Assembly: GCF_003672135.1 (NCBI RefSeq)
Contig: NC_039517.1
Coordinates: 2,108,001-2,172,000, forward strand
DNA length: 64,000 bases
Source of the DNA: Ooceraea biroi
Taxonomy: Eukaryota; Arthropoda; Insecta; Hymenoptera; Formicidae
Direction of reading: 5' to 3'
Under the pieces are notes generated by a model, which had not been told where the DNA came from, did not search any database, and saw only the letters and a program-made list of their open reading frames with translations. The position numbers and the translations under genes are program-made. The stretch's first letter is position 1. Each line of letters starts with the position of its first letter. Shown here piece by piece: positions 11,201-22,828 of this stretch.

Positions 11201-12442
11201 TCTCTCCCCCCCCCTAGGGCCGCTATCGAAATTAATTCTACAGCGAATTAAATTACACTCAGTCAGTTAAACGTATCCCGGCTGTGTTTCATTACGGGCG
11301 TAACACGCGAGTTAATTGCGCTCGATTATTCATATGTACGAATAAACCCGCGTTTACTCGGGTAAACCCGCGCGTTGCCGCGCCATTAATGCCGCGAACA
11401 CTAAGAACGTACTCGATTATCGAAACAGGTAACTCGCGCACTAATATCCCACCGCGTGGGATTTTAACGTGGATTTAGGGGGGTAGTTGCCATTTAACTC
11501 TCGCCCTGCCCAGCTAATTTCGAGCCCGTGATGTTAATTTTCCTTCTTGCGTTAATATCGCACATATTACAGGATATTACACAAATTACATTTTATTTGA
11601 CATCTCGCTAAACAATTGATCATTCATACTCAAGCTATCGAGTACGTGTGACAGGGCAACAATTTTCATGCAACAATTTTCCTCCGTCGCGATCTCTCGA
11701 GTTTCATCAGATCGCGAATTCTCCGTCACGGACGTTTCCGTTTCTTGCGGTTACCGGAGCGACTGTCCCCCCGGCACATTCATACGCGGAGGGGTCGATA
11801 AATGTCACGGCGTTATCACTGACACCGGTCGGGCTGGCATTTCACCCCCGGCGGTGCGCTTTACGGCGCGGCAATACTATTCTCGCCACCGTACGCCGGA
11901 TGTTTACGGGAAGGGTTGGAGGGTTTTACGGTCTCTCTCTCTTTCACTCTCTCTCTCTCTCTTGCTCTCCCCTGACGTGGAAAGGGGTTGATGCGGCCGG
12001 TCGGGCTCCATGTTTACGCGCGTCCGGAATAATCAAGGACCAGGCTCGAGCTGGTAACGAGAGTGTCGCAAAACCGCAAACGTCATTCCCGGAACGACGG
12101 TTTCTCTCTTCTCTTTGAGTTCTCTCTCTCCCTCTGCGCCCCTCCGCTCATCGAGGGATTCTTGTTTCGGGATCCGTTAATCGCCGCCTAGCTGGACAAA
12201 ATGGGACCGTGAAAAGCGCGAGAGAGACTTCGGCTGTCGAAAGTGGCGAAATAAACCGCGCTTGACCGACCGGTTAATCCCGCATTTCCGTTCGTGACGC
12301 TCGTAAATCTCTCACTTCCTTTATTCGCTGACCACCTTCCCCCCGACGCCGCACGCTTCACCCTGAAATCCCACGCTGCAATCGCAATGACGATAATGAA
12401 AGCATCCCCCGCAGGCTCGTCAAGCGACATTAAGTATTTTAT
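5243..12442. other. 7.2 kb of CpG-rich intronic DNA, no gene recognised
   Basis: Alternates between GC/CpG-rich blocks (for example 8400-9000 and 9180-9660) and more ordinary sequence. A CT run lies at 11933-11963. Overlapping open frames on both strands at 8400-9560 reflect stop-poor composition. Nothing here resembles a known protein, RNA gene or repeated element of this window. Confidence 0.55.
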
Positions 12443-12611
12443 TATTAGGGGTGTGATTTAGTTTTGAGGGTTTTTTTTGCTCAAAAACGCATGTATTTAA
12501 ATATGATAATGAATGAATACCTTAATCAAAATATTTTCCTTCCTTTTCTATAACTTTTTCCCATCTTTCTGGCAACAGATGGATTCCACCACGATAAAAT
12601 CACTCTTCTTT

Positions 12612-12953
12612 TCAGTTGATCCATTCGGCGACGAATTTTCGCACTTCTTCCAAATTATCAAAGTGTGTATCCTCTAAAGCGTGTTGCATCCACCGGAACA
12701 AATAATAATCGCATGGAGCAATGTCCGGAGAACACGCGGGGTGCGGTAAGACTTCCCATTCGAGCTCTAACAGTGTTTGTTTCACTGATAACGCAACGTG
12801 AGGTCGAGCGTTGTCACGAAGAAGAATCACTTTCCGTCGTTTACTCGCAATTGGTGCTCGTTTTTCGTCCAATGCTTGCTTCAACTTGTACAATTGGTGT
12901 CGATAACGATCAGCCGTGACAGTCTCATGCGGATTTAACAGCTCATAGTACAC
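12612..12953 (-). pseudogene. mariner transposase C-terminal catalytic part, copy 2
   Basis: A 113-codon frame runs from YYELLNP through LLRDNARPH to SPDIAPCDYYLF and EEVRKFVAEWIN. The Asp of DNARPH and the Asp of CDYY are separated by 34 residues, the D34D spacing of mariner. The frame ends at a TGA after EWIN. Beyond it the family's usual end (GGIHLLPERWEK and so on) continues in the same frame behind another TGA. The first catalytic Asp block lies in a different frame upstream, so the gene is dead. Confidence 0.85.
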
Positions 12954-13220
12954 TATCCCACCAAATACAGAGCATTACTTTTCAACCGTGAATATTGCGT
13001 CTCGGAGTGGATGTTGACGGTTCGCCTGGATCCACCCATGATTTTCTGCGTTTCGGATTACCAAAATAGATCCACTTTTCATCCCCAGTAACGATCCGAG
13101 ACAAAAGACTTCTTTTTTTGCCTGGCGATCAACGAAATGCAAATGTTCAACCGGTTCGCAATGGCACTTTCCGATAATTCATGTCGAACCCATTTCCCTT
13201 CTTTCTGAATTTTTCCCATT

Positions 13221-13493
13221 TCATGTAAATGTTGTACGAGCAACATTTAATGCTCTGGCAAGTTCTGAAGTGGATTCTGTTGGATTTTCGTCCAATAATG
13301 CTTGCAAATCTGTATTTTCAAGCTTTCTTGGTTGTCCCGAGCGTTCTTTGTTCTTCACATCAGTATGACCACTTTTAAAGCGTCTAAACCAGTATTCACA
13401 CGTCTTAATTGATGGGGCAGAATCACCATAAGTTTCCACAAGAATTCTATAACCGTCAGCGGCAGTTTTCTTTTGATTAAAAAACAAAAGCAA
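13221..13493 (-). pseudogene. mariner transposase N-terminal part, copy 2
   Basis: A 90-codon frame matches the N-terminal DNA-binding region of the other copies. Its true start is cut off by the in-frame TAG created by a 6-bp insertion near 13510. It ends at the same frameshift after NVARTTF as every other copy here. Confidence 0.8.
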
Positions 13494-13705
13494 CGCATGT
13501 CGAAAATGCTAAAGAGCTTTCGGAAGTTGCATTTTTACGATGATATAAACACGACTGTTATTGCGTCTATTGCTATAATGCTACTAAATGTGATGGATAA
13601 TGTCAAGACTGTAAGAAACAACAGTTATCGGAAACAGCTATTGGGACAAACTGACACTACAGCCATCTGTTGCAAAACCCTCAAAACTAAATCACACTCC
13701 TAATA

Positions 13706-15796
13706 TATTACTCCTCGTTCTCCGAATTAAATTAACCTACTCGAGAATAATACTTCTTCGCTCCATTTTAAATTGCTCACGCAATTTTTCTGAAATGCCT
13801 GACTCGCTTTGCCGTGAATCGCTCTGAATGTCTGTCAGTTACGAACAATGCGAGAATTCCAGCTGACTCTGCGAAATATCTGTTCATTTGCTGAATAAAT
13901 AAACGATAATGAGCTTTACAAATCCTGAGAGGATCGCGAAATAGTTTTGAGCAATTACTTTGCTTACCGGGTGGAAAATAAGCACAGGGGTTGGTCCCGG
14001 CGATTAAAATTCGCGAAAATTATTCCGCGCGGGAGCCTAATGTCCGACAAGAGGGTCGACAATACGAACAAATCACCTCGAAACTCGGACGAAGATCGAG
14101 CGATCGTCGTCATGGAATCCTGCGTGAATTATATAAAACCCCTTTCCGCGCGCGCCGGGAGGGGGGTGAGAAAGAGCGACACCGAGGGACATTATCGGAA
14201 AGCCATTAATTAGCATTCAAGGTTCGCTGCGTGCAAGGTCGTTTCGCTAAAGGGATGAGGTACCAGGGCGAAGGTCGCCAAGGAGGAGCTACCCCTGCTG
14301 ATGCTCGTCGCGACGGTTACTTTCGACTCTTCCGCCCCCGCGGACTACTTAATTAACCGCGCGGTAATTAATGATCTCTCCCCCCCCCCTCCTTCGATAT
14401 CCTCGCGCGTATTTTTAAACTCGCGAGAGGACGAGAGTCTATTAACTGACTCGCTCGAGCTGCCGCCGCGAGCGGAATGGATTCACGCGGAAGATGCCTC
14501 GATAAAACGCCTGTATCATTCAGGGATATCTCGCGACGTTAATAAAATACACGCGGCGCGTAATTACAATGCAGCTTCCTTCGCGCAAAAACCCCGAGAT
14601 GCCTCCCTCGTGCACCCTCCCGATCGTGCAATTAACATTTCCCGACGCGGACTCGTCGCAAACCGCCCCATTTAAATGTGAGTATGCTCGCACGACGGTG
14701 CAGCGTGTCCGATTTACGACACGAGCGCGCGGAATCTTTCATTATGGAGCTTGATGCGTTCGGCTTCGTCCCGTGAAACGTCGTTAACGCGCGGCGCGCG
14801 ACATTTAATGACGTCATTAACTCCTGATGAACACTTCCGCAAACTTCAACGCTACGCTGCAACGACGCTATTGTTAATCCGCTGAACATCCGACGCAAGT
14901 GCGAATCAACGCGGTAATCAGTCGGCTGCTTTGGTAAGCAGTATTTTTTCCCTTTTCTCGCGAAGGATTATACGCCGATTATAACGGATGAAACTGTCGT
15001 GCGGTATAATTAATTTTGTTTTCCGATTACCTTCATCGGATATGTCCGATCATTTTCCTTTGTCTTTTATGCACTTTAATCGGATATTTCCGTTTGTTAC
15101 TATGTAATTGGATTATCCGATTAGATAAGCCATGATATTTTTCTCAGTGTAGACGGGAGATCGCGTTTCCGGGATTAGCGCGCTCCGCGCCGCGTAAAAT
15201 CGTTAAGTTTATTAGAATGTAACGAACGCGCGGAGTCACCGGGCGAGCCGCGTCATCCGAGAGACTTCAAAGGATATTTAAAGGGTTAAATTTCCCTCGT
15301 AGGACACGTGGCGTGCGCCCGAGGGACCACGCATCACGGGGATTCGATGGTCGTAGTGACAGGTTTGTGTCCCGCGGCACGGTGCTACATCCCTTTGATT
15401 AGCTAGCAACCGGGGGTTGCTGCTCCACGGGGGCGTGAAACAATATCGCGAGAACGGAGGCGAGGGCGGACGGGCGCATTCGTCTTAATTTTCCAGCCGG
15501 TAGCACGCACGAGAATCCCCGACGTCTTCCTTTTTTTCTCCCGTTCTCCCTCTGTCGGGGTATAATATCTAATTCTCCACGGTGGTGGATTGCGGTAAAA
15601 AAGGGCGGGCGCGCCGGAAACGAGACTCGCCCGATTCGGAGGCTCTTCCGGATCCGTGGAGTCGCGAGTACTTTTCATAAAGTCAACCAACAATAAAGTA
15701 CCAACGGAAAGTCCCAAGACGAGAATAAATTTCAAGGTAATACTCCTAAATTGGAGTCAGATGTCGGACTATCTTTCCGCACGAAAATCACGTCGT
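13706..15796. other. Intronic sequence, no gene seen
   Basis: Mixed CpG-rich and AT-rich DNA. A stretch near 15020-15130 repeats CGGATAT and ATCCGAT-like words that weakly echo the hAT-type element just downstream, but no ends could be placed. No coding or RNA gene evidence. Confidence 0.5.
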
Positions 15797-15804
15797 GTTA
15801 CGTC

Positions 15805-16716
15805 TAGGGCTGTAAATACGATCCGGATTTTCGAATATCCGGATATCCGAATAATTCGTTTATCAAAATATCCGACTACTGAAGTTCGAATCCTTGAATT
15901 ATCCGGATAATTCGGATCCAGATCCGGATCTTAGTTTCCGAATATTCGAATCTATCCGAATCTGCAAATAAATCCGGATCCGAACTACCTACAATATGTA
16001 ATATGCAATTACATATTTCTTTTTAAAGCAACTAAATATATATTATTTTTGCACTAATAGATTAATTTTATTATTCTAAGCACAAAAGTATTAAGGTACA
16101 ATTGTGAAAAACTAAATAGTTTATCAGATATTTTATATTTTATGTCGAAATATGCCAGAATACAGTGTAAAATATCTCGTAAACTATTTTCGAAAGTTTC
16201 ACATTAATACTTTTATGTGCAGAATAATTAAAGGAATCATATATATTGTTTATAACGTTAGTTACTCCGTTAAAAAAATGGCGATGATGATATGAAGTTA
16301 TGACCATATGACCTTAAAAATTCAATTTTTCCAAAAATTAATTTTAGCCCCCTTCAAGCGCTACAATTTTTATCTAAAACTTTTTTTTCAAAATTGCATT
16401 GTTTACGAGATAATCGACTGTATCCAGATTTTTGGTCCACCATGTATAGAGCTATGGGCGCTGACACGCTGAAAACGTCATTATATTATTGTTGCTTATT
16501 ACATTTCGAAGAAAGATAGAACGCTTTTAACGATTATTTTTCTGTTTAATTTATTGTAGATAGTCTGGATCCGGATTTATTTGCAGATTCGGATAGGTTC
16601 GAATATTCGGATACTAAGGTCCGGATCCGGATCCGAATTATCCGGATAGTTCAAGGATCCGAACTTCAGTAGTCGGATAAAAAATATCTCGGATACTCCG
16701 GATATTTTCAGCTGTA
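15805..16716. mobile_element. hAT-type non-autonomous element with TCCGGAT-rich arms
   Basis: An 8-bp target duplication GTTACGTC (15797-15804 and 16717-16724) flanks the element, as in hAT insertions. The ends are TAGGGCTGTAAA on the left and, read inward, TACAGCTGAAAA on the right. About 190 bp at each end are inverted copies dominated by TCCGGAT and ATCCGAAT words. The 560-bp AT-rich centre has a second, looser inverted repeat (about 16090-16225) and no transposase frame. Confidence 0.85.
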
Positions 16717-16724
16717 GTTACGTC

Positions 16725-19700
16725 ACGCAAACACCCCAATAACTTAATCCCAGCCCGGGTCCTCGCCACGTAACCGTCCGAAAACGAAAGTTCCGTGAAA
16801 GCGACGCGGGACACTTGTGCGCGTGTAACTTTTACTTCTTTACGGCGGCTCGCAATCGAGCGGAGGAAGAACCGTGTCGCGGCTGTTTTTCGCGGCTAGA
16901 TATGTATCTCCCGGGAGAAGATAAACGCGGCGTTACTCTCGACGCGAACTCTCGGGTAACGACTGTAGTTGCGCGACTGAGAGAGAGAGAGAGAACGGCG
17001 AGAGAGAAACGTCGAGGAAAACGGCGACAAACTTCGGTGCCGACAGAGAGGAAGAGAGAGAGACCGGAGAGGAGAGATCCGAGCACTCCGCCCGGCGTAT
17101 CCGCGCGGATATGCTTGTAGTTGACGAACGAGCGAGCGAGCGTGCCCGATCTCGCAGCTTGAACCTCCGCAACCGCCAGCCCACGCAAACCGCCGATATT
17201 ACTATGAGAACGGGCTCGAGAGCGCTAAATTATTCAGGAACGACGCGATTCCCGCACTCGTCGACGACGTACCACATTCACGAGATTACGCCGAGCTTTC
17301 ACGCGGCCGACACGAGCTGTTCCTCTCTGACTAGCTGTCTGTCTGGCTCTCTGTCTCTGTTGGGACTCTTCGTCGGATCCTCGTCACGCGAACGAGCGGA
17401 ATGATGATGACAATGGCGACGTTAAATGCGTTTTACTGATTGTAAGTGAGAATTTTGTAAGAAGGGAAACGAGGGTTGCCGAGCAACAGCGGGAGGAAAG
17501 GTAGACCCTCCTTGGCTTGCGAGATTTCCCGTTAAATTGAAATCCGTCGGAATCTAGATTTAATTTTATAAATAATTTCGAGGGAGATTCGTGATTTATT
17601 ACACGTAAACGCAAGAGTGGCACGGTTAATGTGGAAAAAGAGCATGAGGAGGTATATCGGTGGACTCGCGGGATTAAAAGGGCTTTCAAGGCTTCAGGCA
17701 GCGTTATCCCTCGAGCTTAAAGAGTACGGCAAAGATAAATCGCGGCCAATCGAAGCTCCCTTTCACGAAGCTCCCTTCGAGTCGTCTCCTTAATCGGATA
17801 CGCGGCAGAAGCACGTGGGATTCATTTCTCTTTCGGAAACGCTCTCGATCTCCGGCATCACCGATCATACTCGCGCTACGCCCGACGCGGCGGCCTTATT
17901 TATTACCGATAATCCCGGAATTGAATTCGGTAGGACGAGAAGAACCCTTCTTCCGATTTCTCGCGCGACACAGCGTCCGTTTTCAGCAACGCAGGATTAA
18001 GAGAAAGAGGGACCAGAGGAACAGTCCTAACACGAGGATCGACAGGAAAACCTTTTCCCACCCTCCAGCATCCGAGAGAAACGAACAGAAGCGATAGTAC
18101 GTCTTCGCGCTCGTTCGACTTTCTTGTCGCTACCCCATCTTCTCCGTTTCACGAGGGAAGATAGTGACCGAGATAGTTGTATTATCTTCCCCGGGAATTT
18201 TCTGATAACCACATTTGCATATATATATGCACGTTTTGCACGCTCGGTGTCTGCGTTAACCGCGCGATTCCGAGCGATTTAATTTTACGCCGCCGCGTTC
18301 CGACGTTCTCCATCTCGAGCGGACGCATATTCTCCCCGGTAACAGCTGATGTCTCTTTCCCTCCCTCGCTTGCGGTTTTAGTACTGCATCCGCCCGAGAA
18401 CGCTGTAACAAAGATGCACGCAAAAACGCCGACAAATCCCCGCGTGCGCCCCCACGTGCCCGTCGTCCCTTCGTTTCTCGATCGCGGCGAGATGCACCCT
18501 CTCCGCATTGGCCGAGCCATCGTAAAGCGTCGTCGGGTCTAAAGCAAATTTTACGGCGGGATTTCGTGTGTTCCGCGCGTTACAGCGCGCTGCTGAGCGA
18601 ATGCTCGCTTCGTGCTCAGTCGTTGCGATAGGGCGAGAAATAAAGCCGACGCAGAACAGAAATATCCCATGCCATGGGGAGGCGATCGACGTTTCGTTTC
18701 ACTTCGGTGGCGGTTTCCGCTCGCCCTCATTCCGGCGCGCGTGCGAAAATCCCATCGCGGCGATAAATTTCAGCGAAATGTGAGCCTCTTAATTTCTCCC
18801 CGCAAAAGCACCGAAACGTCGATCTCGATCATTCCTCCCCGTGACAAAACCGCTCCGCGAGGGATGGCTTCGCCGGGAAACGGAATAGTACGATAAATCC
18901 GCCGGAGTTCATCTCTTGCATTTTGAATCGACGAAAGCTGGCTTGTTTGCATAGCATCGAAATTAAAAATCAAATCGAACACGAATTGTTAAATTCGACA
19001 CGATGCATTTTCGCTTTTCCGCGCGCAACGTATTCGCCGTTATTAACCGCGATATAATTCGATCAGTTTGTCGTCCGGTTTCGACGAGGGAGAAGGAGCA
19101 AGGTGAGAAAAGTTCTCTTTCAATTGCAGTCTAATCGGAGATCGGTATTCAGCAGTGTTGCGTGTACACATGCATACGGTGGAGCGTGCTCGCGCACAGA
19201 GAACGTGCGGCGCCGACAGAACTCGCGGCGTGTACATTCCAAATTTGATCGCCGAAAGTGGACCATTATTGGTATTGCAACCGCGTGTTTCAATATTGTG
19301 CCGCCGCGATTAAATATTTAACGTCAAACGGCAAATAAAATATCGAACGCCGTACCTGACCGGCCGAAAATATCCCCGCGCTTAATCCCTTCGAGATATT
19401 TCGATGCTCAAACAGCATCCGCGCGCGCCGTGCCGCGCCGATAAACAAATAAGCAGCGAAATAGAGCGGCGCGCGCGGATTCCCGAGCGACGGATAATTG
19501 TCGAGTTAATCAAAAATTAATTTATACCCATTATGCGGGGCCCGATTATTACAGCGCGCGATTCCGAATGACAGTTATCGCGAGCTCGTTAAGCGCGGCG
19601 GTTAGTCGGCTAATGCTGAAACAGGGATTACAGAATCAAATTTAACACGTGCCCATTATACGAAGAATCGCGGCGTTTAATACTCGCGGTGGAATATCCG

Positions 19701-19817
19701 ATAATTAGCCCTCACGCAATTATTTTCCATACGGACGACACCTTACCAGCCAATAGTACAATAGAATAATCACGCGCGGTAGCATCTCCCCCGCGTTCTC
19801 CGCTGAGAAATATTAAA
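16725..19817. other. CpG-rich intronic sequence, no gene seen
   Basis: Contains GA runs (16979-16994), AG-rich stretches to 17080 and much CGCG sequence. Open frames overlap on both strands without splice support. Confidence 0.55.
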
Positions 19818-20528
19818 TTAAGGGGGGAGCCTGCTTTAGAACGTTGAAAATAAGGTATAATTTTACGAATTTTTTTGGAGAAACTATACAGCGGATCATT
19901 ATAAAACTTTGATGCATTTATTAGTACATGTTTAAAGATAACAAAAATTATTTTTTGATTTGAATATATCGCCTGTAGAGGTCGTCCTGGAGGCATTGTA
20001 AATTGGTGAGCATTCTCCTGCCTCCAAATTTCATCCAAACTGAAAAATTGAAATATTTTCTCGTTATTTATGAATTCCCATCGTCGATGAACCTTTAATA
20101 TTCATAAAAACATTAAGTTAAACAATTATTTTTGCATGAAAAAGTTCAACAACTTTGCCTAAAAATCGTACTTTTGTGTTCTAAGCTCCACCATTTTGGC
20201 ACTTTTCAACTTTTTTCTTCTCTCTTTGGTTCATCGACGATGGGCATTCATAAATAACGAGAACATATTTCAATTTTTCAGTTTAGACGAAATTTGGAGG
20301 CAGGAGAATGCTCACCAATTTACAATGCCGGCGACGCGGCTGCACTAAGATTTCTCCAGGACGAACTCTACAAGCGATATATTCAAATAAAAAAATAATT
20401 TTTTTTATCTTTAAACATGTACTAATAAATGCATCAAAGTTTTATAATGATCCGCTGTATAGTTTCTCCAAAAACAATTCGTAAAATATACCTTATTTTC
20501 AGCGTTCTAAAGCAGGCTCCCCCCTTAA
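19818..20528. mobile_element. TTAA-flanked foldback element (piggyBac/Kolobok-like MITE)
   Basis: TTAA at 19818-19821 and 20525-20528 bounds a long inverted repeat beginning GGGGGGAGCCTGC. The left arm runs to about 20093 and the right arm starts at about 20228, leaving a 134-bp spacer. The right arm carries about 24 extra bases (around 20328-20352) absent from the left. There is no transposase frame. TTAA duplication is known for piggyBac and Kolobok families; which one applies here is not decided. Confidence 0.85.
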
Positions 20529-21993
20529 GGGAGCGTCGCTCGCCGCGAGTGGACGGTTAATAATTAACCGGGATCTTGTCCGTCTCCCCGTCGTTTTCCC
20601 CGAAATCAATCGCGAGCCGCAATACTTTCCCCATGAACGCGCCGCGCCGCAGGGGTGGTTTCGCGCCCACGCGGACAATCGGACGCGACGCGGGAATGAG
20701 GGGGTGCATGCGCGTGCGGGGGTGTATTTAATGCCGTAAAGGGCAGCGTTCTGCACGCGCCGTAATATCCGTCGCCGTTGCCGTTCCTAGAGGAATCCCT
20801 CCTGTTCGCCTAAAATCTGCCCTTCTGCCGGAAGTTGCACGGAAAAGCCGCGCGCGCCCACGCACCCCCGCGTTGCAACCCTTTCTCTCCTCCCTCCCCC
20901 CCGCGTACGCCACGTTCGGTCGCGTGGCGGACCCCCAGGGCGGCGGAATTGTTTTTGATATTCGAAATGGAACGAATCCCGGCGTCGTGCTCCGTCGAGC
21001 GCGCAGCGCGAAACGAGCGCGAGCTATTCACCCCTTTTCCCTTTACGTTCGGTCGGCCTTTCGCCAAGTTACGCGTGTGCAGATGCACCACCGCGAGATA
21101 GTGATGTCGGCTGGGGAGGCTTTCAGTAAATTATTAGATAGATAAAGGATGGAGGGAGATAAACGAGGGAGAGATAGGGTAGAAACGTACGAGGTAGAAT
21201 CGAGATTCGAGGAAACACTGAAATCGATTCGCTCCAAAAGATATTCGTGAACGTTTGATGGTCTATGAGAATCGTAAGCCACAACAAATCGGTACATTTT
21301 CAGTACGGCACGCGACATTATCGCAGATGGACACTGTTTGACGTTTTTGCAGAGTCATAATTTTTGTTAATTAACGCGACGCCGATTTATTAAGCTCGCG
21401 GGCGAGCTTTCCATTTGCAGATCGTTCACGAGCGTTTCGCCGCTCGTTTCTCTTTTGACGAGCGAATTTATAATACAATATTTCCTGTCCCGAATATGCA
21501 TATGCGATCGCTCTTGACCCAGCTTTTTGGCGTGCAGATAAATTGAATGATTACGGAGGCGCGATCCTCGCCCGCGAAACAAAGCTGACGAGGCAGGAAA
21601 TTAAAAAAAATTCTCCGGGAAAAGTGTGTCACCGCGAGTGTGCGGTGCATGGCGAAATACGACGCGAAAAAGATTGCATCTCGCCGTCGCGTCGTCGTTC
21701 GTTCGTTCGTACATTCGTTTGCGCGTATGTACACGTATTTGCACGCGCGGCCAAGAAATAAATGCTCGGATGAAATTTTCATTCGAAAGAATTCGTTACA
21801 CCGCGCGCACGCGTGCACGAAATTAGGTGGCTTTAATATTTCCCAATTTGCTCGCGCGCAATATTTACGGCCGCGTAAATGAATCGCGCCCGTAAATCAA
21901 TTTGCGATGCCGACGCCCGGACATTTTTCGTACGAGTGCGCCCGTGTATTAACGATTCAAATGATATCGCCACTCCGACGTCAGTCATGTCAT
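20529..21993. other. CpG-rich intronic sequence, no gene seen
   Basis: Very CpG-rich at 20560-21060, then mixed. No splice-bounded exon, RNA gene or repeat recognised. Confidence 0.5.
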
Positions 21994-21995
21994 TA

Positions 21996-22826
21996 CACCC
22001 TCAGAAAGGATTTTTGATAACAAGACGAAAAATATTCTTCACTAATTTAATCGTATTACAAGTATAAAAAATATGAAAATAAAACAATTTTTAATTTAAA
22101 TCAGTAATTTCTATTCTTCTCTCTCGAATTAAATAAGATTGTCTTACTGTCTTCAGACAAGAGTAACATGTACACATTTATGCTTATATATTCTTGTATG
22201 TAGAATAATTTGATATTAGTACCACTTTATAGTAGGCTTTGTCGATGTCGACGCATCATTTTCTCACAGTCGCTCGTCGACTCGGCGCTTCTGCGTCCTT
22301 TATTCCGATAAAACGGCTAATATTTATGTGTTGCAATCGAAAATCGGGAAAGTGTTTCTGTTATTTACAATGCAAGAAATATTAAAAGATATGGAAATGT
22401 AAGTAAGTATATACAATATACTTACTTGAGAAATAAGATTCGAGATAAGACATTTCCATATCTTTTGCACTTATTCATTGTAAATAACAGAAACACTTTC
22501 CCGATTTTCGATTGCAACACATAAATATTGGCCGTTTTGTGCAGATTCTACAAATTCTCTTAGAAGAATAGAATAAGATGTCTTTTAGATCTGACAATAT
22601 TGTGAAATCAAGAATATTTTGAACTTGCTAGAAATTTGTATCTAAATCCTTCTGAGAAAATGAATGAGATAGCACCAAGATTATTTAAATCTAGATTTTC
22701 GAATTTTCTATTCAAGATTAAAATATGCTTCTTTTCAATAATAAATATGATTGTCGCTATAGCGATCTTATTTTATGATAGATTAAAGAGTAATAGCATT
22801 AAGTCCAGAAATCTTTTCTGTGAGTG
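21996..22826 (+). mobile_element. 831-bp CACTA-like MITE, copy a
   Basis: Starts CACCCTCAGAAAGGATTT and ends with the inverted counterpart (CAGAAATC to GAGTG). TA is duplicated on both sides (21994-21995, 22827-22828). CAC ends with 2-bp duplications fit animal EnSpm/CACTA elements; this is an inference from the ends only. The interior holds a nested inverted repeat (about 22310-22400 against 22460-22545) around a palindromic AGTAAGTATAT core. An open frame at 22636-22860 recurs in the other copies but looks like AT-rich noncoding sequence. This copy is inverted relative to copies b and c. Confidence 0.85.
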
Positions 22827-22828
22827 TA

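Larger units (their letters stand above)
12445..13703 (-). mobile_element. mariner copy 2, full length with both ends
   Basis: TTAGGGGTGTGATTTAG begins at 12445 and the opposite end finishes at 13703. TA lies on each side (12443-12444, 13704-13705). The length of 1259 bp is typical for mariner. It shares with copy 3 a 6-bp insertion near the transposase start that brings in a TAG stop, so copies 2 and 3 form a subgroup separate from copies 1 and 4. Confidence 0.95.
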
